From NCBI GenBank assembly GCA_050246115.1, contig JBFWWP010000023.1:1-64000 (forward strand): 64,000 nucleotides of DNA, read 5' to 3'. The notes beneath the pieces are model-generated. The model was not told the DNA's origin. It did not search any database and was given only the letters and a program-made list of their open reading frames with translations. The position numbers were made by a program, and so were the translations under genes. This DNA is from JBFWWP01 sp050246115. GTDB taxonomy: Bacteria > Planctomycetota > UBA8108 > UBA1146 > JAJFFE01. Below are positions 35,830 through 45,073 of this stretch, one piece after another (the stretch's first letter is position 1; each line of letters opens with the position of its first letter).

Positions 35830-36759
35830 ATGAGCCGCCATGTGGTCATCATTGGTTCTGGGCCGGCCGGCTACACCGCCGCGCTGTACACCGCCCGCGC
35901 CAACCTGAAGCCAAAAGTCTACGCCGGATCCGTGAAGCACGGTGGACAACTCATGCTGACCACCGAGGTCGAAAACTACCCAGGGTTTCCGGAGGGTATT
36001 CAGGGTCCGGAACTCATGGAGAACTTTCAGAAGCAAGCCGCGCGGTTCGAGGCCGAGATCCTGTTTCAGGACGTGGTGTCGGTTGACTTCTCTCAACGCC
36101 CGTTCGTGATTCGAACGCACGAAGAGGAAGAGCGAGCGCAGGCCGTCATCATTGCTACCGGCGCCTCGGCGCGCATGCTGGGGCTGCCCTCCGAGCAGAA
36201 GCTCCTGGGGCATGGCGTGAGCACGTGTGCCACTTGCGACGGGTTCTTCTTCCGCGGCAAGGAGATCGCCGTCGTGGGTGGCGGCGACTCCGCGCTGGAA
36301 GAGGCTACGTTCCTCACGCGCTTCGCGTCCAAGGTTTATCTCGTCCACCGGCGGGACCAACTCCGTGGTTCGAAGATCATGCAGGACAAAGCGCTCGCGA
36401 ACCCCAAGATCACCCCAGTCTGGGACTCGGAGATTGCCGAGGTGTTGGGCGTGGACGAGGGTGTCGTTCGCGGGGTGAGCTTGCGCAACGTGAAGACCGG
36501 AGTCGTGCGCGAGCAGCCGCTCTCGGCGGTGTTCGTGGCCATTGGACACGTTCCAAACACCGAGCTGTTCCGCGGTCAGCTAGAGCTTCACGACAACGGT
36601 TACCTCAAGACCCATCAGGGAACGCGAACGAGCGTCGATGGCGTCTTCGCGTGTGGCGACGTGCAGGACTTCACCTATCGTCAGGCCGTGACCGCGGCCG
36701 GTACCGGTTGCATGGCGGCGATCGACGCGGAGCGCTGGCTCGAGGCCGGCGGGCACTAG
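35830..36759 (+). CDS. trxB: Thioredoxin reductase
   Basis: 309 residues from ATG 35830. FAD motif GSGPAGYTAALY, redox-active CATC in STCATCDGFF, NADPH motif GGGDSALEEA and the second FAD contact GVFACGDVQD are all in order. It is a cytoplasmic flavoenzyme that keeps thioredoxin reduced. The likely partner gene trxA is about 6 kb upstream rather than adjacent. Confidence 0.95.
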   Translation: MSRHVVIIGSGPAGYTAALYTARANLKPKVYAGSVKHGGQLMLTTEVENYPGFPEGIQGPELMENFQKQAARFEAEILFQDVVSVDFSQRPFVIRTHEEEERAQAVIIATGASARMLGLPSEQKLLGHGVSTCATCDGFFFRGKEIAVVGGGDSALEEATFLTRFASKVYLVHRRDQLRGSKIMQDKALANPKITPVWDSEIAEVLGVDEGVVRGVSLRNVKTGVVREQPLSAVFVAIGHVPNTELFRGQLELHDNGYLKTHQGTRTSVDGVFACGDVQDFTYRQAVTAAGTGCMAAIDAERWLEAGGH

Positions 36760-36836
36760 TCCTCGATCCAGCGCGTGGATTCTCTCCGAGGGGGCTTTCT
36801 GCCAAGCCCCCGCTCTCTGCATTCGCACGACCCAAG

Positions 36837-36918
36837 AAAAAAGCGAGAGCGTCCTTCGGGTCTAACCGGTTCCCTCCCTCCAGTGGGAACCAGAACTGAC
36901 CGGCCCGAACGCTCTCGC
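36837..36918 (-). terminator. Terminator of the HEAT-repeat gene
   Basis: On the minus strand, 36918-36909 pairs with 36852-36843 (ACGCTCTCGC type, 10 bp plus a TCGGG extension) and is followed by TTTTTT at 36842-36837. An inner GGTTCC/GGAACC stem makes it branched. It lies about 60 nt past the stop of the minus-strand gene ending at 36979. Confidence 0.75.
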
Positions 36919-36978
36919 CTGCTGGTGTCGAGCTCGACCCTCGAGAGGGCCGAGCTGTTTCTTCGTGCCGACCGGGAT

Positions 36979-38355
36979 TCAGTCCGTACCGGTCGGCGAT
37001 GGTTTCGTTTTGCCTTGGTTCTCGGCCCACCACTTCTGCCAGGCCTCGAAGTCCGTCCCAAACGTCATCCCGGTGCTTCGTTGCAGAGCGCCGACGTAGG
37101 AGATGATTTCGGCCTTGTGAATGTCGATGTCGAGTACGACCCCGTCCTGGAACACGTCGACCACGGGGTCAGCGACCTCCTGGACGACCAAGCCCGTGCC
37201 CCCGGAGACGAGTTCGTAGTCTTTCACGTAAGACCTCTGGACGACGTTGACAATGTGGGCGCGGCCGAACCCTGCCGCGATCTTGGTGGCCTGCTTGATC
37301 AGCGGCCCGACCGAACGTCGGTCCGGAAAAACGTTGAGGGCACGCGCGGCATTGATTCGTTGACGTTCGTCGCCCGCGGACAAGTAGGGAATGAAGGAGA
37401 GCGCGGTGTCGGGCTGGCTCCAAGTCTTCAGCGTGCTCAGGGCCTCGTCGCGCACTGAGCGTCGAACGTCCGTAATGGCGACGTGGGCGAGCACGTTGTG
37501 GTAATCGCGGTTTCCGAGGACCCCGAGCTCCCGTACCGAGAGCTGTCGCTCGCGCGCGCGCAGCGATTCCGTCCCTTGGAGCAGGATCCAGGCGCGGGTC
37601 GCCCGAGGGAGTTCGCGCAGAGCCGCCAGGGCTTGTTCCCGGACGCTCATCTCGCTGCTTCCCGCCGCGGTGCGCAGCAGCGTCTCGGCCGCGGCCAGGG
37701 CACCGGCCGCCTCGCCCTTGCGTTGCAGTTCTTCGAGCTCTCGCTTCGGCACCCAGCGTCCGTCGAACAGCACCATCCCGAGGGCCCGCTGGTAGTCGTT
37801 CTCGGTGAGCCACAACGCGCCGAGCCGTTTGAACCCGAGGTGCTCACGGGCGGACGCATGGTTCGGATCGATCTCGAGGACTCGCCAACGCAAGCGTTGG
37901 GCCTCCGCGCGCATATGCTCTTGGTCGCACCATTCGGCGAGCCGAAACAGGGCGCCCGGGTCCAGGGCCGCAACTTCTTCGCGGGCTGCGAGCTCCGAAC
38001 GGGGGTCAGGCGTCGCGACGATGCGCTCGATGGCCGTGGCGTCGAGGCTCACCGAACCCCCCGCGGGAAGCTGCAGCACGACGCGCTCGCCGCGCGCAAT
38101 CACACGCCCCTTCATGACTCGGCCGTTCTTCAAGTAGACCTCGTCCGCTCGGACTGGAGCGGCAACGAGGACCCATGCCGTGAGGAGCACCGGAAAGCAC
38201 GAGGCCGCGCGGATCGGGAGCCGTCGTTGCGACCGAACGCGAGGCAGTGGCGCGCGCGAAACGACGGAGGGTAGGGAGGACAGGGTGAAGAGGAGAGGGC
38301 CGGTGGCTTGGGAGTCACAGGAGGCTAAGGAGGCCAGGAGACGGGCATTGGGCAT
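36979..38355 (-). CDS. Exported HEAT-repeat protein
   Basis: 458 residues from ATG 38355 (GAGGAGAGGT upstream). After a long N-region comes a signal peptide ending PVRADEV, then an SH3-like strand set (EVYLKNGRVMKGRVIARGERV) seen at the start of many planctomycete exported proteins, a TPR-like helical pair, and HEAT repeats (VREQALAALRELPRATRAWI; RDEALSTLKTWSQPDTALSF). It is probably a periplasmic scaffold; no catalytic motif is visible. Confidence 0.78.
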   Translation of the reverse strand: MPNARLLASLASCDSQATGPLLFTLSSLPSVVSRAPLPRVRSQRRLPIRAASCFPVLLTAWVLVAAPVRADEVYLKNGRVMKGRVIARGERVVLQLPAGGSVSLDATAIERIVATPDPRSELAAREEVAALDPGALFRLAEWCDQEHMRAEAQRLRWRVLEIDPNHASAREHLGFKRLGALWLTENDYQRALGMVLFDGRWVPKRELEELQRKGEAAGALAAAETLLRTAAGSSEMSVREQALAALRELPRATRAWILLQGTESLRARERQLSVRELGVLGNRDYHNVLAHVAITDVRRSVRDEALSTLKTWSQPDTALSFIPYLSAGDERQRINAARALNVFPDRRSVGPLIKQATKIAAGFGRAHIVNVVQRSYVKDYELVSGGTGLVVQEVADPVVDVFQDGVVLDIDIHKAEIISYVGALQRSTGMTFGTDFEAWQKWWAENQGKTKPSPTGTD

Positions 38356-38692
38356 GGGTTGGACCTCTCCTCTTCGGTTTCTTGTCTCGCTTCGGAAGTT
38401 CGGGTTCGGCATCCTTCGGCCATGACGCGCGCTCCGGACCGCCCCCGACTTCCGACGCTCCGGGTCGAGCAGAATCCGTGCCGCGGTCGCCTGCTGCCCG
38501 CCTCAGAATCCGTAAGTGGCGTTTCGCCCTAGAATTGGCGGAGTGCGTCCAAGGTCGCGCGAGGGCCGTAACCCCCGTGCGGCAGGCCGGGGTTGTAAGG
38601 TGCCGCTTACGAGTGTAAGTGAGTGCCCGCGCGAGGTGCCCGATCCGACCGAAGACGCGGGGCGATCTGATCGCGCAGAAAGGACTCTCGCC

Positions 38693-39256
38693 TTGGACCA
38701 CGAGAAGTTGGTAGCGGCCGCGCGCATGATCCTCGAAGCCGTCGGCGAGGATCCAGAGCGCGAGGGCTTGGTCGATACCCCGGAGCGCATCGCTCGCATG
38801 TACGCCGAGGTGTTCGCGGGCCTCGAACAAGATCCGCACACGGTGTTGAGCACCGTCTTCACCGAGAAGTACGACGAGGTCGTCATGGTGAAGGACATTC
38901 CCTTCTTCTCGATGTGCGAGCACCACTTGCTGCCGTTCACCGGCGTGGCCCATGTGGCCTACATCCCCAATGGCAAGGTCGTCGGGATTTCGAAACTGGC
39001 GCGCGCGGTCGATCTCTACGGTCGTCGGCCGCAAGTGCAGGAACGCCTGACGAACCAGATCGCGGACCTCATCTCCGAGCAGCTCCAGCCCAAGGGGGTG
39101 GCGGTCGTCCTCGAGGCTTCCCACACGTGCATGACGATGCGCGGGGTTCGTAAGCCAGGCTCGCTCGTCGTGACTTCGGCCATGCGCGGGATGATCCGCA
39201 GCAACGTCGCGACCCGGACGGAAGTCATGGGATTGATCCGCAAGCACCAAGGCTAG
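38693..39256 (+). CDS. folE: GTP cyclohydrolase I
   Basis: 187 residues from TTG 38693 (AAAGGA at 8 nt); the open frame extends upstream but that part lacks family similarity. The zinc ligands are present (CEHHLLPF and SHTCMTMRG), along with the GTP-binding SKLARAVD and the RPQVQERLT segment of the homodecamer. It converts GTP to dihydroneopterin triphosphate, first step of tetrahydrofolate synthesis. It converges on the Nudix gene, whose family often acts on the same product, though that link is conjecture. Confidence 0.95.
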   Translation: MDHEKLVAAARMILEAVGEDPEREGLVDTPERIARMYAEVFAGLEQDPHTVLSTVFTEKYDEVVMVKDIPFFSMCEHHLLPFTGVAHVAYIPNGKVVGISKLARAVDLYGRRPQVQERLTNQIADLISEQLQPKGVAVVLEASHTCMTMRGVRKPGSLVVTSAMRGMIRSNVATRTEVMGLIRKHQG

Positions 39257-39274
39257 CAGGGTACAGGTGTGTCG

Positions 39275-39712
39275 TCAGGCTTCCGGGCAACGCCCGGCGA
39301 GGAGCGCACCAACGACCTCGCGGTTGGCCGCTGGCAATTCGCCCAGGGGAAGTTCCGCGAGCGGTCGCCACTGCCAGCCGGGGATGGCGGGTCGCCGAGG
39401 ACTCGCCAGAATGCCGTGGAAGAAGTGAAGCCGTAGGTAACGGTCGGGATACCGGAACTCACGAACTTCGAGTGCGCGCGGCGGCTCGAGCAGCTCGAGT
39501 CCGGTCTCCTCTTGGAGTTCGCGCCGGGCGGCTGCGATCGGCGTCTCTCCGATCTCGACGCGCCCACCCGGGAACTCCCAGCACTCTGCGAGGAGCGCAT
39601 CGGCGGCTGGGCGGCGCCGCACCAAGACCCCGCCGGAGTGCTCGACAATGGTGATCGCGACCGTCGTGGGGAACTCGACCCCGGGCCGCGGGGGGGGCGT
39701 AAGGCCGCTCAT
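39275..39712 (-). CDS. MutT-like Nudix hydrolase
   Basis: 145 residues. A complete Nudix box, beginning GGRVEIGETPIAAARRELQE and continuing ETGLEL, fits the pattern Gx5Ex7REUxEExGU. The short single-domain architecture and C-terminal Trp region (GWQWRPLAELP) resemble MutT/8-oxo-dGTP diphosphatases. The start ATG overlaps the stop of the gene upstream by one nt (TGATG), so the two are coupled. Confidence 0.9.
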   Translation of the reverse strand: MSGLTPPPRPGVEFPTTVAITIVEHSGGVLVRRRPAADALLAECWEFPGGRVEIGETPIAAARRELQEETGLELLEPPRALEVREFRYPDRYLRLHFFHGILASPRRPAIPGWQWRPLAELPLGELPAANREVVGALLAGRCPEA

Positions 39713-40014
39713 CAGTCGTAGTCGAAGATGCTGGGTGGGCGCTTGTTGGGGTCCTTGGCCGCCTTCTCTTTCGCTTCCTGAAACAGCTTGTCCAGGCGCT
39801 CGTCACGGTTGCGTTCCCGTTCGAGGCTGGCCTGGAACTTCTCGGTCGCCTTGGCCGCGACCGACGTCACGTCGTCGACCACTTCCTCGAAGGTGCGTTT
39901 CTTGTGCCCCTTCTTCTCGAAGGAGAATATGGATCGAGTCTTCGCGTCGACTTGGATCTTCGCGCCGCAGCACTCGCAGATGATCTCGAACACGCTGGAC
40001 TCCGGGAGACTCAA
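39712..40014 (-). CDS. Small Cys-cluster and coiled-coil protein, function unknown
   Basis: 100 residues from TTG 40014 (GGAGG at 7 nt). A CECCGAKI knuckle at residues 14-21 may be half a zinc ribbon; the rest is a charged amphipathic helix (FQASLERERNRDERLDKLFQ) with a low-complexity tail. Cytoplasmic. Coupled to the Nudix gene downstream. It is not recognisable beyond that; it may be a degradosome or ribosome-associated accessory. Confidence 0.65.
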   Translation of the reverse strand: MSLPESSVFEIICECCGAKIQVDAKTRSIFSFEKKGHKKRTFEEVVDDVTSVAAKATEKFQASLERERNRDERLDKLFQEAKEKAAKDPNKRPPSIFDYD

Positions 40015-40373
40015 TCAGCGACCTCCTTCCCCTTCAGCGCGACCCGTGGCGGTGCGCACCCGCAGTTCACACGCGGTTGCGACGAACGCCGGGGGATCCC
40101 GGATCGCAACCGGCGACCCCACCCGGTACTCTCTCATTGTTTCCCAAAAGGCGCCCCTCGGCTAGGAGGCTGTCGGAAAACCGTTTTCGACAAGCGAATT
40201 GGCGAGGACGCGCCGGTCGGACGAGGCGAGGCGCAGTCGCATGGGACAGATCCGTCGAGCTGAGCATCGTTCGAGCTGGCGCATACATCGGCGACTCGAT
40301 GCTCCGACGGCGCTTTCGGAAAGCCCCCTCGCGGGATCGCCGCGGGGGTGGGGCCAGGATCGGACAGGGTGGC
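40015..40373. other. 359-nt intergenic region
   Basis: Divergent region between the minus-strand small-protein/Nudix pair and the plus-strand NYN-CYTH pair. No gene supported; promoters in both directions should be here. Confidence 0.4.
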
Positions 40374-40865
40374 ATGACGCGCGAGGCTCTCTGGATCATC
40401 GATGGGTTCAACCTGATTCGGCGCGATCCGCAGTTGTCCCGTCTCGAACGCGAGGCGGGTACGGATTCGGCGCGAGCTTTCCTCGAGAGTCAGCTCGGTC
40501 TGTTCCGGGCGAGAGAAGGGCGAGGGACTGCGGTGCTGCTGGTTTACGACGGAGTCGGGGTCGAACCCGGCGGAGGCGGGAGCCGCAAGGGCCTGCGCAT
40601 CGCCTACTCCGGGAAGAACGACGCCGACGGGGTGATTCTCGCCGAAGCTCGCCGGGCCGAGGGGATCGTCGACGTGTGTGTGGTCACGTCGGACACCCAA
40701 GACATCGCGGGGCGAGTTCGCGGGCTACGCGTGCGTTGCTGGTCGGTCGAGCAGTTCCGCGGGCGGCTGTGGGGGAGTGCCTCGTTGCCGGCCGACGCCG
40801 AGAAGCCCAAACCGCCGCGGGGGGAAGAGGTCGACTTCTGGTTGCGCGAGTTCGGAGGGGAGTGA
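40374..40865 (+). CDS. YacP-like NYN-domain ribonuclease
   Basis: 163 residues from ATG 40374. NYN (PIN-like) fold: the first acidic residue is in WIIDGFNLIRR, the second in DGVGVEP-like VYDG, and a third set in VTSDTQDIAGR. The YacP/Rae1 type cuts mRNA or rRNA on ribosomes. No signal. It is 4 nt upstream of the CYTH gene and surely cotranscribed. Confidence 0.82.
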   Translation: MTREALWIIDGFNLIRRDPQLSRLEREAGTDSARAFLESQLGLFRAREGRGTAVLLVYDGVGVEPGGGGSRKGLRIAYSGKNDADGVILAEARRAEGIVDVCVVTSDTQDIAGRVRGLRVRCWSVEQFRGRLWGSASLPADAEKPKPPRGEEVDFWLREFGGE

Positions 40866-40868
40866 GGC

Positions 40869-41498
40869 ATGGGCCTCGAGGTGGAACTCAAGCTGCAGCT
40901 GGTGAGTTCGGAAGACTACGTCACGCTGTGCGCGCGGCTCCCGAGCTTCCTCGGTGAGCAGGTCCAGCGAAATGTTTACTTCGACGTCCCGGGGGGCCGA
41001 CTTCGACAGGCCCGGGTGCTGCTTCGGCTGCGGGTCGAGGGGCCTCGAGCGTGGCTCACCGTCAAGTACGCACCGACCATCGAGGACGACGGCTTGTTCG
41101 CGGTGCCCGAGGATGAAGAGCCGTTGTCGACCGAGGTCGCAGCCCGTGTCTTGGCCGGCGAAGTTCCGCTGGACGATGTGGACAGTATCGTCCTCGAGCG
41201 CCTCCGCGCTGCGGTGGGAAACACCACCGGACTACGGCCGTGGGGGAGGCTCGAGAACGTCCGTCGCCGCTACCGTCTGAGTCCGGAGTGGGTGGTGGAA
41301 GTCGACCGAACGGAGTTCCCGGGCGGCTTGGTCGAGTGGGAGGTCGAACTCGAGGGTGCGGACCCACGCGGCGGAGCCACGCTCCTTTCGCCGTACCTCG
41401 AGGGCGTTCGTTGGCTTCCCCAACGGAAGCCGAAGTCGCAGCGCCTGGTCGAGTACCTGAGTTCGATCGAGGGACCGAGCGCCGGGCCGATGGCGTGA
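40869..41498 (+). CDS. CYTH-domain phosphohydrolase
   Basis: 209 residues. The ExExK signature is at the N-terminus (EVELKL), and the inside of the tunnel is lined with basic and acidic residues (RVLLRLRVEG; WLTVKYAPT; RRRYRLSPEWVVEVDR; EWEVELEG). The CYTH family includes thiamine triphosphatase, tripolyphosphatase and class IV adenylate cyclase. Which substrate applies is not visible. It follows the NYN gene by 3 nt. Confidence 0.9.
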   Translation: MGLEVELKLQLVSSEDYVTLCARLPSFLGEQVQRNVYFDVPGGRLRQARVLLRLRVEGPRAWLTVKYAPTIEDDGLFAVPEDEEPLSTEVAARVLAGEVPLDDVDSIVLERLRAAVGNTTGLRPWGRLENVRRRYRLSPEWVVEVDRTEFPGGLVEWEVELEGADPRGGATLLSPYLEGVRWLPQRKPKSQRLVEYLSSIEGPSAGPMA

Positions 41499-41551
41499 CG
41501 GGTCGGCCGCGAGCCACGTCCGACGGGCGCCGATCGCGTCGGGCGCCGGAA

Positions 41552-42103
41552 TCAGTCGTCCGTGAAGGCGAGATTGTGGAAGTACGCGGAAGTCCGCACG
41601 GTCACGAGTTCTTCGCCGTCGGTGAGTTCGGCCTCGATCACGACCCGCCGCACGCTTCTGCGCTCGGTCTCCGAGAGGGTGTTGGCGACGATCGCCGTAC
41701 CGGTGCTGTTGACGTAGCCAAAGGTCAACGAGCTGAGTCCCTTCGCCATGGGCTTCCAGTGGCTGCCGGCATCCTCGGATCGTTCGAGGGTCGAGCCATT
41801 CAGTCGGTACCGGACTTCACCGAAGCCGAGTTGCTCCGTTTCCGCCACGGTCAGATCGACGCCGAGTCCGCCCATGCGCGTGGCGGATCGAGTGTCCTCG
41901 AGGATGCGAATCAGGGCGGGTCGAATCTCGTCGAGCAGCCGCAGGCGGGCAGATCGCGCCTGGTTCCCCCGGGTCGCTTCGACTATGGGCAAAGACACCG
42001 CGCCCGCCAGCATTGCCAGGATGGAGATGACGACGACGAGTTCGATCAGGGTGTGGCCGCGCCGGTTCGCGCCGCCGCGCTGAGCCGCGCCGCGCGCGCT
42101 CAC
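41552..42103 (-). CDS. Pseudopilin (HTLIEL type)
   Basis: 183 residues from GTG 42103, preferred because it gives the same 4-nt overlap (GTGA) as its neighbour junction, with GGAGG just upstream. The leader ends RRG and the mature protein begins HTLIELVVVISILAMLAGAV, with Glu5. The beta-rich body resembles GspJ/GspI-type minor pseudopilins. Third of three overlapping prepilin genes. Confidence 0.85.
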   Translation of the reverse strand: MSARGAAQRGGANRRGHTLIELVVVISILAMLAGAVSLPIVEATRGNQARSARLRLLDEIRPALIRILEDTRSATRMGGLGVDLTVAETEQLGFGEVRYRLNGSTLERSEDAGSHWKPMAKGLSSLTFGYVNSTGTAIVANTLSETERRSVRRVVIEAELTDGEELVTVRTSAYFHNLAFTDD

Positions 42104-42537
42104 GAGTCCTCCGTCCACCGACAGAAGAGGAGCTTCACCTGGGTGTCGCCAGTCGCGTGCGTCACGCGGACGATCGCCTGATAGAACCCGGTTCCGGACT
42201 GAGATGTTTCCAGGTCGACCGTAGAGACTTCGCGAAACGTGTAGCTGCGCGTGAAGCCGGCGGACGGTGCATCCGTGGTGTAGGCGCTCAGCACGTAGTC
42301 GAGGCCTCGCGCCGGATTGTGGCGATCGGCGAGGAGACGCTCGGCGCCGTCGACCGCGAGGAAATGGGCCAGGGTGTGCTGCTCTGCGCGCACGGTTCGC
42401 GTCACGCCACTCGCGAGGAAACCCAAGACCGGGGTGGCCGCAATCGCCAGCACCGCGATGACCAGCACCAGTTCAATGAGCGTATATCCCGTCATCGGAG
42501 CGCGGGTCCCGGCGCGAGTCCCGTGAGGCGCGGTCAT
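42100..42537 (-). CDS. Pseudopilin (YTLIEL type)
   Basis: 145 residues. The leader ends MTG and the mature protein begins YTLIELVLVIAVLAIAATPV. The start overlaps the preceding gene by 4 nt (ATGA). The C-terminal region is short and beta-rich, as in PilV/GspI-like minor pilins that help start assembly. ATG 42495 is an alternative start. Confidence 0.85.
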   Translation of the reverse strand: MTAPHGTRAGTRAPMTGYTLIELVLVIAVLAIAATPVLGFLASGVTRTVRAEQHTLAHFLAVDGAERLLADRHNPARGLDYVLSAYTTDAPSAGFTRSYTFREVSTVDLETSQSGTGFYQAIVRVTHATGDTQVKLLFCRWTEDS

Positions 42538-43046
42538 GGCGCGAACTCCACGTAGCCCGTCTGGTCGTAGATCGTGATGGAACGCCCGTCATCGAAGACG
42601 ACGGACCCCGTACTCGTGAGCGCGGCGTCACTCGCATTGTGGGGAACTCCCGCGGCGTCGAACATCACTTCGGAGGTTCCTTTGATGTTGACCGTCGCGA
42701 GGTTGCAGTGCCCGCCGAAGAGTGCGCCGAGGTCGCGCGTGAAGTCGTCCTGGAGTAGCGGGTCCTTGACCGGCACCCGCCCGGCTCGCCCGACGTTCGG
42801 CGCCGACTCGATGTAGAGCGAGTAGGACTCCGTCGCCACCTGGAAGGCCACCCAGGTTTCGAGGCGCTCGGTCATGGCGAGAGTTTGCGCGTAGCGGAGA
42901 TCACGCACCACGGTAGCGACGCCGGTGTCCGCTTGCATCCCCGAGAGGAATCGCAGGGTCGGCACCACGCTCGCGGCCAGGACCGCGGCCACCAGCATGA
43001 CGATGATCAGCTCGAAGGTAGTGAAGCCGCCGCGACGTTCCCGCAT
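42534..43046 (-). CDS. GspH-like pseudopilin
   Basis: 170 residues. The leader MRERRGG is followed by FTTFELIIVMLVAAVLAASV, with Glu5, and a C-terminal domain with paired strands (GSVVFDDGRSITIYD), typical of GspH/FimT. First gene of the three-gene cluster; no clear Shine-Dalgarno sequence is seen before the ATG. Confidence 0.88.
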   Translation of the reverse strand: MRERRGGFTTFELIIVMLVAAVLAASVVPTLRFLSGMQADTGVATVVRDLRYAQTLAMTERLETWVAFQVATESYSLYIESAPNVGRAGRVPVKDPLLQDDFTRDLGALFGGHCNLATVNIKGTSEVMFDAAGVPHNASDAALTSTGSVVFDDGRSITIYDQTGYVEFAP

Positions 43047-43097
43047 GCGATCATTGTCGGCCGTCGAGGCGTCGACTCTTGAGTTGGACAGGAGTTA

Positions 43098-43277
43098 GGA
43101 GTCGCCCAAGAATAACCTTCACCCTCTTGCTCGTCGCTTCGGGCCATCTTCGACCGATCCGAAAACCTCGAAATCCTCACCGGAACTAAGGCTACGCCTC
43201 CGGTTCCGAGCTTTCCGGATCGGCCGAATCTGACCCAAATCGACGGCAAGATGTCGAAGTTTTTCTTGGGCGACTCC
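43098..43277. mobile_element. MITE-like palindromic element, copy 2
   Basis: Also 180 bp, with the same inverted termini (GGAGTCGCCCAAGAATAAC...) and flanking TTA (43095-43097, 43278-43280). Differences from copy 1 are scattered: one changed base plus one indel-like change near the 5' end, and single bases elsewhere. It lies between the divergent pseudopilin cluster and the PilX-like gene. Confidence 0.85.
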
Positions 43278-43416
43278 TTAGCCAGGCCGCGCGGGCCAGG
43301 TGATCTGCGGCACGGTGTTCCGATAACCGCTCCGCTGGCCCGGGAACCGGTGGGTGGGGGGAACGGCGTCCAGGTGGGACGCTCGGGTGGCCGATAACGA
43401 GGCGAGGAGTACCCGC

Positions 43417-44985
43417 ATGCATTGCCCGGCCCGTGACACTGGCAGCGTCTTGATCCTGGCTCTGATGTTGGTCCTGGTGCTCGCCCTGTTCGCGAGTTCG
43501 TTGGTCATGACCCAGGCGACGACTCAGGCGGCCGGGGCCGGCCTCGTCCAGTCCGTCGAACTGACCTACGCCAAGGCGAACCTGCGAGAGATCGCCGAGT
43601 GGGCACAGAACGAGCTCTTCGATCAGGCCGAGGACATTCGCGACATGACCCAGATCGGTTCCGTCACCGTTGGGGGACCCGGGTTCTCGTACGACGTGGC
43701 GAGTGAGGGGGCCTACTACCAGTCGGTCTCTGCCGACGGCGACACCAGCTACGTCCAGCGGTATGTCGTCCATGCCGAACTCGAGGCCGACGGGTTTCAG
43801 CTGACCCTCGATCGGATCATCGACGTGGCGTTCACGCCGGTGTTTCAGTTCATGATCTACTTCGAGGGCGACTGCGAGATCCTCCCCGGTGCAGACATGA
43901 CCCTGAACGGGAGGGTGCACGCCAACGGAGATGTCTTCATCGGCACCAGTAGTACCCTCACGGTCGACTCCGAGTACTTGCGCTGCTCTGGAGAGATCTA
44001 CCGCAAGCGCAAGAACGACAACTCGACCACCGGCGGCACCGTCAACATTCGCGTCAAGGGCACTCCGCTCTTTGCCAACATGACGTCGTCGATGGACTCG
44101 CAGGCGCTGGGCTGGGCCACCCTGGCGACGTTGACTTGGAACGGATCCGTGCGCACGGCTTCCCACGGAGTGAAACGTGCAACCGCTCCGGGGATCGGTT
44201 CGATCTTGGCCTACGATCCAGTGACCGGTCAGAAGGGGTACTATCACGACAACGCCGACCTGATCATCGTGAATACGACCGCGTACGATCGCAACGGCTT
44301 CCCGGTGACGTTGCCCAGCGGCGCGGTGAGGTCCATCACCATGTACGACGCGCGCGAGCGCACGGATGTGACGCTCACCGAGATCGATCTCGGGATCCTC
44401 GGTACGTCGGCTCACTACCCCGCGAACGGCTTGCTCTACGCGTACCGTACCGATGCCAGTGCCTCGTCGCCCAACGGCATCCGCTTGAAGAACGGTGCCG
44501 AACTCGCGGGACCGCTGACCGTGGCGACCGAGGATCCAATCTATGTCCTCGGCAACTTCAACACCGTCAACAAGGTAGGGGCCGCGGTGATCGCCGACGC
44601 TCTCAACCTCTTGTCGAGTCGGTGGGACGACACCCGCGATGCCTCACCCGTGCCGCCGGCCGAGAGTACCACCTACAACCTCGCGGGGATCGCGGGTAGT
44701 CTTCCGACCCCGGATGGCGGCGGTACTTACTCGGGCGGCTTCGAGAACTTTCCCCGCTTCCACGAGAACTGGTCGGGCAAGACTGCGACCATTCGCGGTT
44801 CGTTCGTGCGGCTCTACGAGAGCCAGATTGGCACGACGAGTTGGGGGGGGAGCAACGTGTACAGCGCACCCAAGCGAGACTGGCGATTCGACAGCGACCT
44901 CTTGACGATCGGCAACATCCCGCCCTTCACTCCGGTCGTCGTGCAGTACGAAGTGATCTCGGAGACCGTGAACGTCGTGCGATAG
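43417..44985 (+). CDS. PilX-like pilus assembly protein with DUF7305-type C-terminus
   Basis: 522 residues from ATG 43417 with GGAG spaced 8 nt. The N-terminus reads GSVLILALMLVLVLALFASS, the non-classical prepilin-like helix of PilX proteins. The long extracytoplasmic part has Gly-rich beta stretches (LPGADMTLNGRVHANGDVF; GNFNTVNKVGAAVIADALN), like the DUF7305/polymer-forming domains after PilX. It is divergent from the three pseudopilin genes and probably belongs to the same pilus or secretion apparatus. Confidence 0.82.
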   Translation: MHCPARDTGSVLILALMLVLVLALFASSLVMTQATTQAAGAGLVQSVELTYAKANLREIAEWAQNELFDQAEDIRDMTQIGSVTVGGPGFSYDVASEGAYYQSVSADGDTSYVQRYVVHAELEADGFQLTLDRIIDVAFTPVFQFMIYFEGDCEILPGADMTLNGRVHANGDVFIGTSSTLTVDSEYLRCSGEIYRKRKNDNSTTGGTVNIRVKGTPLFANMTSSMDSQALGWATLATLTWNGSVRTASHGVKRATAPGIGSILAYDPVTGQKGYYHDNADLIIVNTTAYDRNGFPVTLPSGAVRSITMYDARERTDVTLTEIDLGILGTSAHYPANGLLYAYRTDASASSPNGIRLKNGAELAGPLTVATEDPIYVLGNFNTVNKVGAAVIADALNLLSSRWDDTRDASPVPPAESTTYNLAGIAGSLPTPDGGGTYSGGFENFPRFHENWSGKTATIRGSFVRLYESQIGTTSWGGSNVYSAPKRDWRFDSDLLTIGNIPPFTPVVVQYEVISETVNVVR

Positions 44986-45073
44986 CACCGGAAGCGAACG
45001 CGAGCGCGCTGGCTTCTGGCACGTGCCTGTCCGCAGCCAGCTTCGGGGGCCCCGCTTCGACCGGGACCCGGTA

